The notes beneath the pieces are model-generated. The model made no database searches, was not told the DNA's origin, and saw only the letters and a program-made list of their open reading frames with translations. From contig BPKK01000013.1 in NCBI GenBank assembly GCA_026005095.1, positions 1 to 64,000 of the forward strand: 64,000 nucleotides of DNA, written 5' to 3'. The DNA comes from Silanimonas sp. GTDB lineage: Bacteria; Pseudomonadota; Gammaproteobacteria; Xanthomonadales; Xanthomonadaceae. Below, piece by piece: positions 1-14,303 of this stretch; the first letter of the stretch is position 1, and each line of letters opens with the position of its first letter. Position numbers and translations under genes: made by a program.

Positions 1-27
1 TCCGAATCCTGCCTCAGCCTGTGGCCG

Positions 28-57
28 TTGAGGCGGCGGCCGAGGGCGTGCTAGACT
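28..57 (+). promoter_or_regulatory. probable sigma70 promoter of the atp operon
   Basis: TTGAGG (28-33) and TAGACT (52-57) are separated by 18 nt and lie 42 nt upstream of the atpI start. The -10 element belongs to a TA-x-x-x-T type motif seen 27-51 nt before many other genes in this window. Nothing else is visible in the first 99 bases. The -35 match is moderate, so this is a prediction. Confidence 0.45.
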
Positions 58-99
58 TTCGCGTCTTGGCAGGAGCCACTTGCGAGTCACTCCACGGCC

Positions 100-1630
<1,531 letters not shown>

Positions 1631-1736
1631 TCCGGGGCCGGGCTGGCGTGGGGCCTTGCCCGCGCCAGCCCTCGAAGCGTCGGACTTGTATGCCGCCCCG
1701 TGATGGGGTGGGCGTCTGTTCTCCCAGAGCGAATCC

Positions 1737-2207
1737 ATGAATATCAATCTCACGCTGTTTGCGCAGGCCATCGCGTTCGCCGCGCTGACTTGGCTGATCG
1801 CCAAGACGGTGTGGCCGCCGCTGCTGCAGGCCATCGAGGAGCGCCAGAAGAAGATCGCCGAGGGCCTCGCCGCCGCCGAGCGCAGCCAGAAGGACCTGGC
1901 GCAGGCACAGGAGAAGGTCAACGAGGCGCTGAAGGAAGCCCGGGCGAAGGCCAATGAGATCATCGCCCAGGCTGAGGCCCGCGCTGCGCAGATCGTCGAG
2001 GCCGCGAAGCAGGAGGCGATCGCCGAGGGGCAGCGTCAGAAGGCGCTGGCCGAGGCCGAGATCGAGGCTTCGGCCTTCCGTGCCAAGGAAGCGCTCCGCC
2101 GCGAGGTGGGCGCCATCGCCGTGGCCGGTGCCGAGAAGCTCATCCGCCGCGAGATCGACGCCAAGGCCCATGCGGCCCTGATCGACGAACTGGCCTCCCA
2201 GATCTGA
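1737..2207 (+). CDS. atpF: F1Fo ATP synthase subunit b
   Basis: A 156-residue subunit with one N-terminal membrane helix (about residues 5-25) followed by a long charged Ala/Glu/Lys/Arg-rich helix that forms the peripheral stalk dimer. E. coli b is also 156 residues. It lies 106 bases after atpE and 10 bases before atpH. The gap before it holds no other gene. The C-terminal segment that contacts delta is present, so the stator connection looks complete. Confidence 0.96.
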   Translation: MNINLTLFAQAIAFAALTWLIAKTVWPPLLQAIEERQKKIAEGLAAAERSQKDLAQAQEKVNEALKEARAKANEIIAQAEARAAQIVEAAKQEAIAEGQRQKALAEAEIEASAFRAKEALRREVGAIAVAGAEKLIRREIDAKAHAALIDELASQI

Positions 2208-2217
2208 CGAAACGCCC

Positions 2218-2745
2218 ATGAGCCTGGCCCTGACCCTCGCCCGCCCCTACGCCCGCGCCGCTTTCGCGCTGGCCCGCCAAGCCGGCGCTCTGCCGGCCTG
2301 GTCGGCAGCGCTGGCGACGTCGGCGCAGATCGCCGCCGACCCGCGCATCGCTGCGCTCGTGGCCCATCCGGGCCTGGAGCGCGCCGAGGCTGCCGGCCTC
2401 GTCGCTCCGCCCGGCTGCGATGCCACCTTCCTCCAGTTCCTCGACGTGCTCGCCGAGAACGACCGCATTGCCCTGCTGCCGGAGATCGCCGGCCAGTACG
2501 AGCAGCTGCGCGCCGAGGCCGAGCGGGTGGTGCGGGCGAAGGTGACCTCGGCGGTACCGCTCTCGGACGAGGAGAAGGCCAAGATCGAGCAGGCCTTGCG
2601 CCGCCGTTTCGACGCCGACGTGGCCCTCGAGCTGGCGGTGGACCCGGAGCTCATCGGTGGCGCGGTGATCGACGCCGGCGACGTGGTGATCGACGGCTCA
2701 ATCCGCAGCAAGCTCGCGCGCCTCGAAACCGCGCTCACGCACTAA
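2218..2745 (+). CDS. atpH: F1Fo ATP synthase subunit delta
   Basis: A 175-residue OSCP/delta protein that links the top of F1 to the b-dimer stalk. The N-terminal motif LARPYARAAFALA is typical, as is the C-terminal segment with DPELIGGAVIDAGD and SIRSKLARLE. Length matches E. coli delta (177). Ten bases separate it from atpF and 48 bases from atpA, within one operon. Confidence 0.96.
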   Translation: MSLALTLARPYARAAFALARQAGALPAWSAALATSAQIAADPRIAALVAHPGLERAEAAGLVAPPGCDATFLQFLDVLAENDRIALLPEIAGQYEQLRAEAERVVRAKVTSAVPLSDEEKAKIEQALRRRFDADVALELAVDPELIGGAVIDAGDVVIDGSIRSKLARLETALTH

Positions 2746-2793
2746 GTCTTCCCATTCCCCTAACCGGCCACGCGCCGGCAACGAGGCACCCCA

Positions 2794-4338
<1,545 letters not shown>

Positions 4339-4383
4339 GGCATTGATGGGCCGGGGCGCGCGGCGCCCGGGCCGGAGGACACC

Positions 4384-5247
4384 ATGGCAGGCGGTCGCGA
4401 AATCAAAACCAAGATCAAGAGCGTGCAGAACACCCGCAAGGTGACGCGCGCGCTCGAGATGGTCTCGGCCTCGAAGATCCGCAAGGCGCAGGACAAGATG
4501 AAGTCCTCGCGTCCGTATGCGCGCCTGATGAAGCAGGTGATCGGCCACATCGCCCAGGCGAATGCCGACTACGTGCATCCGTTCATGGCCACGCGCGCGG
4601 AAGTGAAGCGCGTGGGCTACGTCATCATCTCCACCGACCGTGGCCTGTGCGGCGGCCTGAACTCGCAGCTGTTCCGCCGCATCCTCGCCGACATGCGCGA
4701 GTGGCAGGGCAAGGGCGTGGAGGTGGACGTGGTGTGCGTGGGCCAGAAGGCCGCCACCTTCTTCCGCCGGCTCAAGGTCGGGATGCTGGCCTCGGTGACC
4801 CACCTTGGTGAGAGCCCCACCGTCGAGCAGCTGATCGGCGTGGTGAAGGTGATGATCGACGGCTTCACCGAGGGCCGGATCGACCGCGTGAACCTCTGCT
4901 ACAACGATTTCGTCAACACGATGTCGCAGAAGCCCACGGTCTCGCAGCTGCTACCGCTGCCGCCCTCCGAGGCGCTCGAGGCCAAGCACGACTGGGACTA
5001 CCTCTATGAGCCCGACGCCCAGACCGTGCTCGACGAGGTGATGACCCGCTACGTCGAGTCGCTGGTGTACCAGGCGGTGCTCGAGAACCTCGCCTCCGAG
5101 CACGCCGCGCGCATGGTCGCGATGAAGGCGGCCTCGGACAACGCCACCAAGCTGATCGGCACCCTGAACCTGGTCTACAACAAGGCCCGCCAGGCAGCGA
5201 TCACCCAGGAAATCTCCGAAATCGTCGGCGGCGCCGCGGCTGTCTGA
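4384..5247 (+). CDS. atpG: F1 ATP synthase subunit gamma
   Basis: The 287-residue central rotor shaft. The N-terminal helix ([21 protein letters not shown]) and the C-terminal helix ending [17 protein letters not shown] form the antiparallel coiled coil inside the alpha3beta3 barrel, and the signature [10 protein letters not shown] lies in the Rossmann-like middle domain. E. coli gamma is 287 residues as well. A GGAGG ribosome binding site precedes the ATG at the correct distance. Confidence 0.97.
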   Translation: MAGGREIKTKIKSVQNTRKVTRALEMVSASKIRKAQDKMKSSRPYARLMKQVIGHIAQANADYVHPFMATRAEVKRVGYVIISTDRGLCGGLNSQLFRRILADMREWQGKGVEVDVVCVGQKAATFFRRLKVGMLASVTHLGESPTVEQLIGVVKVMIDGFTEGRIDRVNLCYNDFVNTMSQKPTVSQLLPLPPSEALEAKHDWDYLYEPDAQTVLDEVMTRYVESLVYQAVLENLASEHAARMVAMKAASDNATKLIGTLNLVYNKARQAAITQEISEIVGGAAAV

Positions 5248-6693
<1,446 letters not shown>

Positions 6694-6721
6694 TGGCCGG
6701 CAGCCCGACCGGAGCACCGAC

Positions 6722-7147
6722 ATGAGCACGACCATCCGCTGCGACATCGTCAGCGCCGAGAAGGAGATCTTCCACGGCGACGCGACGCTGGTCGTGGCCA
6801 CCGGCGAGCTGGGCGAACTCGGCATCGCGCCGCGCCACGCCCCGCTCATCACCCGGATCAAGCCGGGCAAGGTCATCGTCACCCAGCCGAACGGCGAGAA
6901 GCTCGACTTCTACGTCTCGGGCGGCATCCTCGAGGTGCAGCCGCAGGTGGTGACCGTGCTGGCCGATACCGTGGTGCGCGCCGATGACCTCGACGAGGCC
7001 GTGGTGCGCAAGGCCAAGGAGGAGGCCGAGCGTATCCTCGCCAACCGCAGCGAGGCGATGAGCGTGGCCGAGGCCCAGGCCAAGCTGGCCGAGGCCATGG
7101 CCCAGCTGCAGGCGCTGGAGCGCCTGCGCAAGAACCTCAAGCACTGA
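6722..7147 (+). CDS. atpC: F1 ATP synthase subunit epsilon
   Basis: A 141-residue subunit with an N-terminal beta-sandwich (about residues 1-85, including the [15 protein letters not shown] signature) and a C-terminal helical hairpin that in bacteria can extend and inhibit ATP hydrolysis. It completes the atpIBEFHAGDC set, so all subunits of a single-copy bacterial ATP synthase are present in standard order. The operon ends at a terminator just downstream. Confidence 0.97.
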   Translation: MSTTIRCDIVSAEKEIFHGDATLVVATGELGELGIAPRHAPLITRIKPGKVIVTQPNGEKLDFYVSGGILEVQPQVVTVLADTVVRADDLDEAVVRKAKEEAERILANRSEAMSVAEAQAKLAEAMAQLQALERLRKNLKH

Positions 7148-7182
7148 GCCGTCCGGCCCAAGGGCACTGCCGATCTGCGACG

Positions 7183-7207
7183 ACGCCGGCCCTCGGGTCG
7201 GCGTTTT
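7183..7207 (+). terminator. intrinsic terminator of the atp operon
   Basis: A six-base-pair stem (ACGCCG with CGGCGT) is followed directly by a short T run. It lies 36 bases after the atpC stop and before the glmU promoter-like element. Confidence 0.7.
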
Positions 7208-7221
7208 CGTTGTGGCCGGCC

Positions 7222-7227
7222 TAGAAT
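7222..7227 (+). promoter_or_regulatory. -10-like element upstream of glmU
   Basis: TAGAAT sits 27 nt before the glmU ATG and just after the atp terminator, so glmU probably has its own promoter. No clear -35 is seen at the right spacing. Confidence 0.35.
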
Positions 7228-7254
7228 CAGCCACCCCCACGAGGATGCTCCCGG

Positions 7255-8634
7255 ATGAGCCCCACGATTCCCGCCCCCCTGCATGTCGTCGTCCTCGCCG
7301 CCGGCGAGGGCAAGCGGATGAAATCGCCTTTGCCGAAGGTGCTGCAGCCAGTGGCCGGCCGGCCCATGCTCGGCCATGTGCTGGACACCGCTCGCGCTCT
7401 CGGCGCAGCGCGTATCCATGTCGTCCATGGCCACGGCGGTGAGGCGGTGCGCGCGGCCTTCCAGGCCGATGCCGACCTGGTATGGGTGGAGCAGTCCGAA
7501 CGCCTCGGCACCGGCCATGCCGTGCAGCAGGCGGCACCGGGCCTGCCCGACGAGGCGCGGGTGCTGGTGCTCTATGGCGATGTGCCGCTGGTGCGCGCCG
7601 AATCGCTGCGGCCCTTGGTGGCTGCCGCGGGCACACTCGCCGTGCTGGTGGCCGAGCTTCCCGATCCCACCGGCTATGGCCGGGTATTGGTCGATGACCA
7701 GGGCCACGTGCAGGCCATCGTCGAGCAGAAGGACGCCACGCCCGAGCAGCGCGCGCTGCGCACCATCAACACCGGTCTGGTTGCTGCCGAAGGGCGGGCC
7801 CTGAAGCGCTGGCTGGCGAACCTGCGTAACGAGAATGCCCAGCGCGAGTACTACCTCACCGACATCTTCGCCATGGCTGCGGCGGAAGGACAGCCGGCCA
7901 CGGCGGTTCCGGTCGCGGATGCCGGCGAGGTGGAAGGGGCCAACGATCCCTGGCAGCTCGCCCAGCTCGAGCGCGCCTACCAGCGGCGTTGCGCTAGGCA
8001 TCTGGCGGAGCAGGGGGTGCAGTTCGCCGATCCTGCGCGGTTCGACCAGCGTGGCAGCGTGGCGGTGGGGCAAGGCGTGCGCATCGACGTGGACGTGGTG
8101 CTGGAGGGCCGGGTGGTGCTGGGCGAGGGCGTGCGCATCGGGCCTTTCTGCCGGCTCAAGGACGTCGTGCTCGGCGCCGGCACGGTAGTGGCCGCGCACA
8201 GTGATCTTGAGGGGGTCGTGACGGAGGCGAATTGCAGCATCGGCCCCTTCGCCCGCCTGCGGCCGGGCACGCAGCTGGCCGAGGGCGTGCACATCGGCAA
8301 CTTCGTCGAGACGAAAAAGGCCCTGCTGGGGAAGGGCAGCAAGGCGAACCATCTGAGCTACCTCGGCGATGCGCGGGTAGGGGCCGGGGTGAACATCGGC
8401 GCCGGCACCATCACCTGCAACTACGACGGCGTGAACAAGTGGGTGACCACGATCGGCGACGGCGCCTTCATCGGCAGCAACAGCTCGCTGGTGGCGCCGG
8501 TGAGCATCGGCGCGATGGCGACCATCGGGGCCGGCTCGGTGGTGACCAAGGACGCCCCGGAAGGCCAGCTCACCGTGGCCCGGGGCCGGCAGGTGAGCAT
8601 TCCTGGCTGGCAGCGCCCGATGAAGCGGGAATGA
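7255..8634 (+). CDS. glmU: bifunctional UDP-GlcNAc pyrophosphorylase / GlcN-1-P acetyltransferase
   Basis: A 459-residue cytoplasmic enzyme that acetylates glucosamine-1-phosphate and then couples it to UTP, giving UDP-GlcNAc for peptidoglycan and LPS. The N-terminal uridyltransferase domain starts with the loop [17 protein letters not shown]. The C-terminal left-handed beta-helix carries hexapeptide repeats and the acetyl-CoA site residues near [12 protein letters not shown] and [13 protein letters not shown]. It follows the ATP synthase operon, as in E. coli. Its usual partner glmS is here 6.4 kb downstream, beyond an iron-uptake operon. Confidence 0.97.
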   Translation: MSPTIPAPLHVVVLAAGEGKRMKSPLPKVLQPVAGRPMLGHVLDTARALGAARIHVVHGHGGEAVRAAFQADADLVWVEQSERLGTGHAVQQAAPGLPDEARVLVLYGDVPLVRAESLRPLVAAAGTLAVLVAELPDPTGYGRVLVDDQGHVQAIVEQKDATPEQRALRTINTGLVAAEGRALKRWLANLRNENAQREYYLTDIFAMAAAEGQPATAVPVADAGEVEGANDPWQLAQLERAYQRRCARHLAEQGVQFADPARFDQRGSVAVGQGVRIDVDVVLEGRVVLGEGVRIGPFCRLKDVVLGAGTVVAAHSDLEGVVTEANCSIGPFARLRPGTQLAEGVHIGNFVETKKALLGKGSKANHLSYLGDARVGAGVNIGAGTITCNYDGVNKWVTTIGDGAFIGSNSSLVAPVSIGAMATIGAGSVVTKDAPEGQLTVARGRQVSIPGWQRPMKRE

Positions 8635-8637
8635 GTC

Positions 8638-8677
8638 AATGAGAATCTGATGCGAATCACTTGCATTTAGATTCGCA
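8638..8677 (+). promoter_or_regulatory. probable Fur box region upstream of exbB
   Basis: AATGAGAAT (8638-8646) is followed by a second similar half-site, and a perfect 8-base inverted repeat TGCGAATC-N11-GATTCGCA spans 8651-8677. These A/T-rich GAGAAT/GCGAAT units resemble Fur operators, and the genes downstream are all iron-uptake functions. A small stem-loop, CGGCCC-CTTC-GGGCCG (8701-8716), sits just before the exbB ribosome binding site GGAAGG (8719-8724). Confidence 0.6.
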
Positions 8678-8730
8678 ACATTCTATCGTCGCCGCCTTCA
8701 CGGCCCCTTCGGGCCGCTGGAAGGATGTCG

Positions 8731-9489
8731 ATGTTGCAAGTGTCTTTCCGGGCGTTTCGCCCCGTGGTCCTGTTTCCGGTGGTACTGATCGCCGGGCGTC
8801 CCGGCCTCCTCATGGCCGCCGATGGGCTTCCCCCCGCTTTGACGCCCTGGGCCATGTACCAGCAGGCCGACTGGGTGGTGAAGGCGGTGATGCTGGGCTT
8901 GCTGCTTGCCTCCCTGCTCACCTGGGCGGCTCTCATCGCCAAGAGCATCGAGCTTCGGCGAGTGGGAGCCAGGGTGCGGGCCTTGGCCGGACGCTTCGAG
9001 ACGACGGGCTCGCTCGCCGAACTCACCAATGAGCAGGATCCGGCGGGGCTGCTCGCCGAACTGCGAGCGGAGCTGGCGCTCTCCGAGGGGGCGCTGGACG
9101 ATCGCGAGGGACTGAAAGAGCGCTTGGTCTCGCGTTTCGACCGCCGCGAGGCCGCGCTGGCGCGACGGATGGCGCGTAGCGTCGCGCTCATCGGCACGAT
9201 CGGCGCCACCGCCCCTTTCGTCGGCCTGTTCGGCACGGTGTGGGGGATCATGAACAGCTTCGTTGGCATCGCCCGCGAGCAGACCACCAATCTTGCCGTG
9301 GTCGCCCCGGGCATTGCCGAGGCCTTGCTCGCCACGGCCCTGGGTTTGGCCGCCGCCATCCCTGCCGTTGTGATCTACAACCATTTCGCTCGCCGCATCG
9401 CCGCGCTACGTGGCGACCTGGGCGATGCGGCGGCGGCGCTGCTGCGCCTCGTCTCACGCGAACTCTCCCGCGGTCGGCTCGGAGCCTGA
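8731..9489 (+). CDS. exbB: ExbB, proton-channel subunit of the TonB energiser
   Basis: A MotA/TolQ/ExbB-family inner-membrane protein of about 252 residues. With ExbD it uses the proton gradient to energise TonB. An N-terminal hydrophobic extension with a possible signal cleavage near LLMAADG precedes the three family membrane segments, at roughly residues 50-72, 150-175 and 195-220. The conserved segment IGTIGATAPFVGLFGTVWGI is present. An ATG two codons earlier (8725) is also possible, but the ribosome binding site GGAAGG is better spaced for 8731. It is the first gene of a tightly packed iron operon. Confidence 0.9.
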   Translation: MLQVSFRAFRPVVLFPVVLIAGRPGLLMAADGLPPALTPWAMYQQADWVVKAVMLGLLLASLLTWAALIAKSIELRRVGARVRALAGRFETTGSLAELTNEQDPAGLLAELRAELALSEGALDDREGLKERLVSRFDRREAALARRMARSVALIGTIGATAPFVGLFGTVWGIMNSFVGIAREQTTNLAVVAPGIAEALLATALGLAAAIPAVVIYNHFARRIAALRGDLGDAAAALLRLVSRELSRGRLGA

Positions 9490-9492
9490 GCC

Positions 9493-9918
9493 ATGGCCCT
9501 CAGGCTTGCCTCCGACCGCGAGGAACTCGCATTGGCGCACGAGATGAACGTGACGCCCTTCATCGATGTGATGCTGGTGCTGTTGATCATCTTCATGGTG
9601 GCCGCGCCGCTGTCCACGGTGGAACTGGACGTGGACCTGCCGGCCTCGAGGGCGATGCCCGCGCCGCGCTCGGCACCGGTGGTGGTGCTGATGCTGCCGC
9701 GCGAAGGCGGTTGGCGCCTGGGCGAACGCCTGCTAGGCGAAGCTCAGCTTCCTGCGGCATTGCGCGAGGCCACGGGTGGCGATACCGAGGCGCGTATCCA
9801 CCTCGGTGCCGATCGCACGGTGCCCTATGAGCGCCTGATGGCAGCCATGGATGTCTTGCGCGAGGCGGGTTACACGCGGGTGGCCCTGGTAGCCTTGGAG
9901 GCCGGGAAGGCACGCTGA
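9493..9918 (+). CDS. exbD: ExbD, TonB energiser subunit
   Basis: A 141-residue protein with one N-terminal membrane helix and a periplasmic domain. The motif MNVTPFIDVMLVLLIIFMV contains the conserved Asp that shuttles protons within the ExbB pentamer. It starts 3 bases after exbB ends, and its stop overlaps the tonB start by one base (TGATG), so exbB, exbD and tonB are translationally coupled. Confidence 0.95.
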   Translation: MALRLASDREELALAHEMNVTPFIDVMLVLLIIFMVAAPLSTVELDVDLPASRAMPAPRSAPVVVLMLPREGGWRLGERLLGEAQLPAALREATGGDTEARIHLGADRTVPYERLMAAMDVLREAGYTRVALVALEAGKAR

Positions 9919-10706
9919 TGGAGCGGTTGTTCCATGGCCGTGATCCCTGGGCCATCGGCGGCACGGTGGCGCTCGGCCTGCATGCGGCGGTGTTGGCCTG
10001 GGTGCTGCAAAGCGCGCCTTCGGCCGACCCGCCGCCTGCGCCGGCTGTGATGACGGTGGAGCTGCTGGCCTCCGGGGCCGATGCGGCGACTGGTACGGAA
10101 CGGGCGCCAGCACCGGAGGAGAGGGGGGAGACGCCCCGGGGGGCGCTGCCTGCGCAGGCTGCCGCGCCATCGACGGCACGCCCATCGCCTCCGGCGCCGC
10201 CCACCGACCTGCCAGCGTTGCCTGTCCCGCCGACCGACGTGCCGCTGGCCGAGGACGTGACGCTGGCCGAGGACGTGGCGCCTTCCCTCCCCGTTGCCTC
10301 ACCCGCTGAGACAGTGGAGGCGGGCGATGCGATGGATATCGGAGGTTCTGCGGCCGAAGCCCTGGCAGCAGTGGCCACATCGCCGCGGACTGCCGGGGCA
10401 GGTCTTTCACGCCGCGAGCGGGATTACTTCGCGCATCTCAGCGCCCATCTCAACCGGCGCAAGGAATATCCAGTCGAAGCCCGCCAGGCCCGGCAGCAAG
10501 GTGTCGTGGTGGTGCGTTTCGGTATCGACCGCGATGGCAATGTGCTGTTTGCCGAGATCAAGCGGGGTAGCGGCCACGCGCTACTCGACGAAGCCACGCT
10601 CGCCCTGCTCAAGCGGGTATCGCCCCTGCCGCGTATCCCGCGCTCCCTCGATCGCGACCGCCTGACGCTCTCGTTGCCGATCGATTACTCCCTCACCACC
10701 GATTGA
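9918..10706 (+). CDS. tonB: TonB energy-transducing protein
   Basis: A 262-residue protein with an N-terminal membrane anchor (about residues 12-33), a Pro/Ala-rich periplasmic spacer, and a C-terminal TonB domain (about 170-262) containing the segments RKEYPVEARQARQQGVVVVR and SGHALLDEATLALL. It carries energy from ExbBD to outer-membrane receptors. The spacer includes a short internal repeat around LAEDV. Its position between exbD and a siderophore receptor suggests a dedicated system for that receptor. Confidence 0.93.
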   Translation: MERLFHGRDPWAIGGTVALGLHAAVLAWVLQSAPSADPPPAPAVMTVELLASGADAATGTERAPAPEERGETPRGALPAQAAAPSTARPSPPAPPTDLPALPVPPTDVPLAEDVTLAEDVAPSLPVASPAETVEAGDAMDIGGSAAEALAAVATSPRTAGAGLSRRERDYFAHLSAHLNRRKEYPVEARQARQQGVVVVRFGIDRDGNVLFAEIKRGSGHALLDEATLALLKRVSPLPRIPRSLDRDRLTLSLPIDYSLTTD

Positions 10707-10724
10707 CCCCCCCAAGGAGTCTGC

Positions 10725-13166
10725 ATGTCCCGTCCGTCTTCCCCGCTCCGGCGGCCCGCCACCCTGCGCCGCACCCTGCTGGCCGTCGGCCTGTCCACTG
10801 CCACCCTTGCCATTGCCGCGCCTGCTCCACAGGCTTCCGACGAGGAAGAGGTGGAGCTCGACACCCTGCGCATCGAGGGCCGGGCCGCCGACGTCAATCC
10901 TTATGCCAGTGAGGGCGCGCCTTACAAGGCGCGGATCTCCGGCGATGCGCGCCGGGTGCTGCCGCTGGCGGAGACCCCGGCCACCCTCACAGTGATCACC
11001 GAGCGGCAGCTGAAGGATTCCGGTCGCGCTGACTTCCGCGCCATCCTCGACGCCCAGCCCGGCATCACCCTGGGCACCGGCGAGGGCGGCAACCAGTTCG
11101 GCGACCGCTACATCATCCGCGGTCAGGAAGCACGCAGCGATGTCTTCGTCGATGGCCTGCGCGACCCAGGTCTTCAGGCGCGTGAGAGCTTCGCTGTGGA
11201 GCAGATCGAGATCACCAAGGGTCCGAGCGCCACCTTTGCCGGCCGCGGAGCCTCCGGTGGCTCGGTGAATGCGATCAGCAAGCAGGCTAGTACCGAATAC
11301 GACTTCCACAACCTCGAGATCGGCGCCGGCACCCAGAACCACGTCCGCAGCACCCTGGACAGTAACTTCAAGCTTTCCGAAACCCTGGCCTTGCGTGCCA
11401 ACCTGCTCTACACCCGAGAAGACGTGCCCGATCGCGCCCCGGCGAAACGTGAGCGCTATGGTCTGGCTCTGGCCGGACGCGCCGATCTCAGTGAGGCGGT
11501 CAGTCTGCTGGCCGACTACTACCGGGTGAGCGGGCGTGACCGCACCGACCTCGGTCGGGCCATCGCCGGCCTTGATGCGGGTGGCCAGCCCTTCCGCGAC
11601 ATTCCGCCCTATGCCCAGAAGGAAGATTTCCAGGATGGCGATGTCGACATCCTCAGTCTGCGCTTCCAGTGGCGGGTGAACGATGTCCTGCGGCTGGAAA
11701 ACATCGCCCGTTGGGGACGTACCGAGGGCGGCTACCTGGTCAGCCAGGGCAGCCGATTCACCCGGAGCGTCAACGACCCGGTGGCCTCCGGGGCGGTGGA
11801 CTACCGCATCAGCAATACCCGCAGCGGCTGGCAGGACATCGACTACCTTGCCGACCGCCTGAACCTCGTCGCCGAGTTCGAGACCGGCGCCCTGCGGCAT
11901 ACCCTGGTGGCCGGCATCGAGTACACCGACTACGAGGTGGACGGCCGGCATGGTGCTGGAACGACGGGGGGCTACAGTTTCACCGCCACCGGGCCCTTCA
12001 ACTGTGTGATGGGCACGGGTTCGGTACCGAATGCCTGGTGCGTGACCGACGGGCGCGGTAACCGGCTGGTGGACTTCGACCACGTCGTCGGCCGCCGTGA
12101 CATCGCTCGGAACAGCATCCCTACCACATCCTGGAACGTGAAGACCCTGGCCGGCTACTTGATGGATTCGGTCGAGTTGACGCCCTGGCTCAGTCTGGCC
12201 GGCGGCCTGCGCTTCGATGACTACGATTTCCACCTCGTCACCCGCAATGGCAGCACGGGAGTGGTGACCGGCGATTACGCCAGCAGCGACGTGATCCGCG
12301 GCTACAACGCCAGCCTCACCGCCAAGCCGCGCGAGAATGGCATCGTCTACCTTGCCTGGGCTACGGGGGCCGATATCAATGGTGGGGAGTCCGATGTCGG
12401 AACCAACTGCGGCTATGGCGGGCTTTGTACGGTCACTGACCCGGTGACGGGTGAACTGGTGTTCCAGGGCGAACCGGAGCGCTCGCGCAACCTCGAACTC
12501 GGCACCAAGTGGAACCTGTTCGACGACCAGCTACTGCTCACGGCAGCGCTGTTTGAGACGGTGAAAAGCGATCTGTTCGAGGGCGGGGTGAACAGCTATG
12601 TGGCCAATGGCGGCCAGCTCAATGGGGGCAAGCACCGGGTGCGCGGCATCGAGCTCGGCGCCACCGGCAATCTCACCGAGCGCCTGAGCGGACAGATCTC
12701 GGCCACCGTAATGGATTCTGAGGTGCTGGAATCCAGCGATAGCAACTTCACTGCCCAACAACGGGCACTGGGAGCGACGAACATCGGCAAGCCGCTATCG
12801 AACTTTGCTGAGCGCTCGCTCGATGCCCAGCTGCGTTACCGTTGGACCGAGCGCCTCAGCCTGGGGGCCAACGCCACCTACCAGAGCGAGATGTATGCCG
12901 GGCAGCCGGATGCAGCGGCGGCGATCAATACCACCATCATCAACGGTCAGCCGGGACCGAACTTCGGCAAGCCCAATATCCGCATCCCCTCGCATACGGT
13001 GTTCGGCGCTTTTGCCGAATACGCGATCAATGAGCGGCTCTCGCTCAGGCTCAATGGCCTCAACTTGGGTGACAAGCAGTACTACCTCGCCGGCTACCGC
13101 AGCGGTGGCTTTGCCTACCTCGGCGATGGCCGCACCGTCCGTCTCACCCTAAGCGGGAAGTTCTGA
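10725..13166 (+). CDS. TonB-dependent siderophore receptor, Fiu/catecholate-like
   Basis: An 813-residue outer-membrane beta-barrel with a signal peptide (about 1-35). A TonB-box-like stretch (LDTLRIEG) follows at about residues 47-54, then a plug domain (about 75-190, with the segments TPATLTVITERQL, YIIRGQEARSDVFVDGLRD and GPSATFAGRGASGG), and a barrel ending in LTLSGKF with a terminal Phe. The closest family I recognise is Fiu-type ferric-catecholate receptors. Neighbouring piuC and the Fur box upstream support iron uptake. The exact ligand cannot be read from sequence. Confidence 0.9.
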   Translation: MSRPSSPLRRPATLRRTLLAVGLSTATLAIAAPAPQASDEEEVELDTLRIEGRAADVNPYASEGAPYKARISGDARRVLPLAETPATLTVITERQLKDSGRADFRAILDAQPGITLGTGEGGNQFGDRYIIRGQEARSDVFVDGLRDPGLQARESFAVEQIEITKGPSATFAGRGASGGSVNAISKQASTEYDFHNLEIGAGTQNHVRSTLDSNFKLSETLALRANLLYTREDVPDRAPAKRERYGLALAGRADLSEAVSLLADYYRVSGRDRTDLGRAIAGLDAGGQPFRDIPPYAQKEDFQDGDVDILSLRFQWRVNDVLRLENIARWGRTEGGYLVSQGSRFTRSVNDPVASGAVDYRISNTRSGWQDIDYLADRLNLVAEFETGALRHTLVAGIEYTDYEVDGRHGAGTTGGYSFTATGPFNCVMGTGSVPNAWCVTDGRGNRLVDFDHVVGRRDIARNSIPTTSWNVKTLAGYLMDSVELTPWLSLAGGLRFDDYDFHLVTRNGSTGVVTGDYASSDVIRGYNASLTAKPRENGIVYLAWATGADINGGESDVGTNCGYGGLCTVTDPVTGELVFQGEPERSRNLELGTKWNLFDDQLLLTAALFETVKSDLFEGGVNSYVANGGQLNGGKHRVRGIELGATGNLTERLSGQISATVMDSEVLESSDSNFTAQQRALGATNIGKPLSNFAERSLDAQLRYRWTERLSLGANATYQSEMYAGQPDAAAAINTTIINGQPGPNFGKPNIRIPSHTVFGAFAEYAINERLSLRLNGLNLGDKQYYLAGYRSGGFAYLGDGRTVRLTLSGKF

Positions 13167-13169
13167 ACC

Positions 13170-14303
13170 ATGCCCCCGACGCGGCGCCAGCCACCCCTTT
13201 CCGCTCTGCCGGCGGACGTGGTGGCACTGGAGGACTATGCCCGCCTCGCCTCGGAATTTCTGGCGCCGCCGGTGTTGGCGTGGCTCGAGGGGGGTAGCGG
13301 TGACGGGCAGGCCTTGCGGTCGAATCGCGAGGCCTTCGCCCGCCATGCCATCCTGCCGCGGCTGCTCGTCGATACGACGGCGGGACATACCCGCCGTCGC
13401 CTGTTCGGGCGCGAGCTCGTGCATCCCGTCCTGTGCGCACCGATCGGCTACCAGCGGCTCTTGCATCCGGAGGGCGAATGCGAGGCGGCGCGAGGGGCAC
13501 TCGATACGCCCTTCCTCATCAGCACCTTCGCTTCTTGCCGGATTGCCGACATTGCCGCGGCGGCGGCCGGACCTTGTTGGTTCCAGCTCTACTGGCAACC
13601 CGAGCGTGCTCAAACGTTGTCGCTGCTGCGGGCGGCCGAGGAGGCGGGCTGCGAGGCCATCGTGCTCACCCTCGACGTGCCAGTGAAACCCGCCAGCCGG
13701 ATGGCGCTGCGGGCTGGTTTCGCCCTGCCGGAGAGCGTTCGGGCGGTGAATGTGGAGGGCTTCCTACCGAAGGCGCCGGTGGTAGTGCCGCCGGAGGAGA
13801 GCATGATCCTGCGCGGCATGATGCGCTACGCGCCAGGACCGCAGGATCTCGCCTGGCTACGCACCATGACCTCGCTGCCCCTGCTCGCCAAGGGGGTACT
13901 GCACCCTGAGGATGCCAGGCGCCTCGTCGAACTCGGCTGTGATGGTCTCGTGGTGTCCAACCACGGTGGCCGGGCCCTGGAATCTGCGCCGGCCGCACTC
14001 GACCGGCTGCCGTTGATTCGCGATGCCGTGGGCCCGGATCTTCCGCTGCTGCTCGATGGCGGCATCCGCTCCGGCGGCGATGTGTTCAAAGCACTGGCCC
14101 TCGGCGCCGATGCGGTGCTGCTCGGCCGCCCCTTGGCCCATGGTCTGGCCGTGGCCGGGGCTCTGGGCGTGGCCCATGTGTTGCGCCTGCTGCGTGAGGA
14201 TCTCGAGCTCACCTTGGCGCTTGCCGGCTGCCCCCGGCTGACCGACATCGACCGGGCCTGCCTCGTTCCTGCCTTTCCGGAGCCTTGTGCATGCTCACCG
14301 TGA
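13170..14303 (+). CDS. FMN-dependent alpha-hydroxyacid oxidase/dehydrogenase
   Basis: A 377-residue flavoprotein of the LldD/glycolate oxidase family that oxidises alpha-hydroxy acids such as L-lactate to alpha-keto acids. The active-site His lies in VSNHGGRALE and the FMN-phosphate binding loop in LLLDGGIRSGGDVFKALALG. The (beta/alpha)8 barrel is complete. It begins 3 bases after the receptor stop and overlaps piuC by 13 bases, so it is part of the iron operon. Its substrate there is unknown. A role in lactate use, or in processing a hydroxycarboxylate or siderophore fragment, is inference only. Confidence 0.88.
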   Translation: MPPTRRQPPLSALPADVVALEDYARLASEFLAPPVLAWLEGGSGDGQALRSNREAFARHAILPRLLVDTTAGHTRRRLFGRELVHPVLCAPIGYQRLLHPEGECEAARGALDTPFLISTFASCRIADIAAAAAGPCWFQLYWQPERAQTLSLLRAAEEAGCEAIVLTLDVPVKPASRMALRAGFALPESVRAVNVEGFLPKAPVVVPPEESMILRGMMRYAPGPQDLAWLRTMTSLPLLAKGVLHPEDARRLVELGCDGLVVSNHGGRALESAPAALDRLPLIRDAVGPDLPLLLDGGIRSGGDVFKALALGADAVLLGRPLAHGLAVAGALGVAHVLRLLREDLELTLALAGCPRLTDIDRACLVPAFPEPCACSP

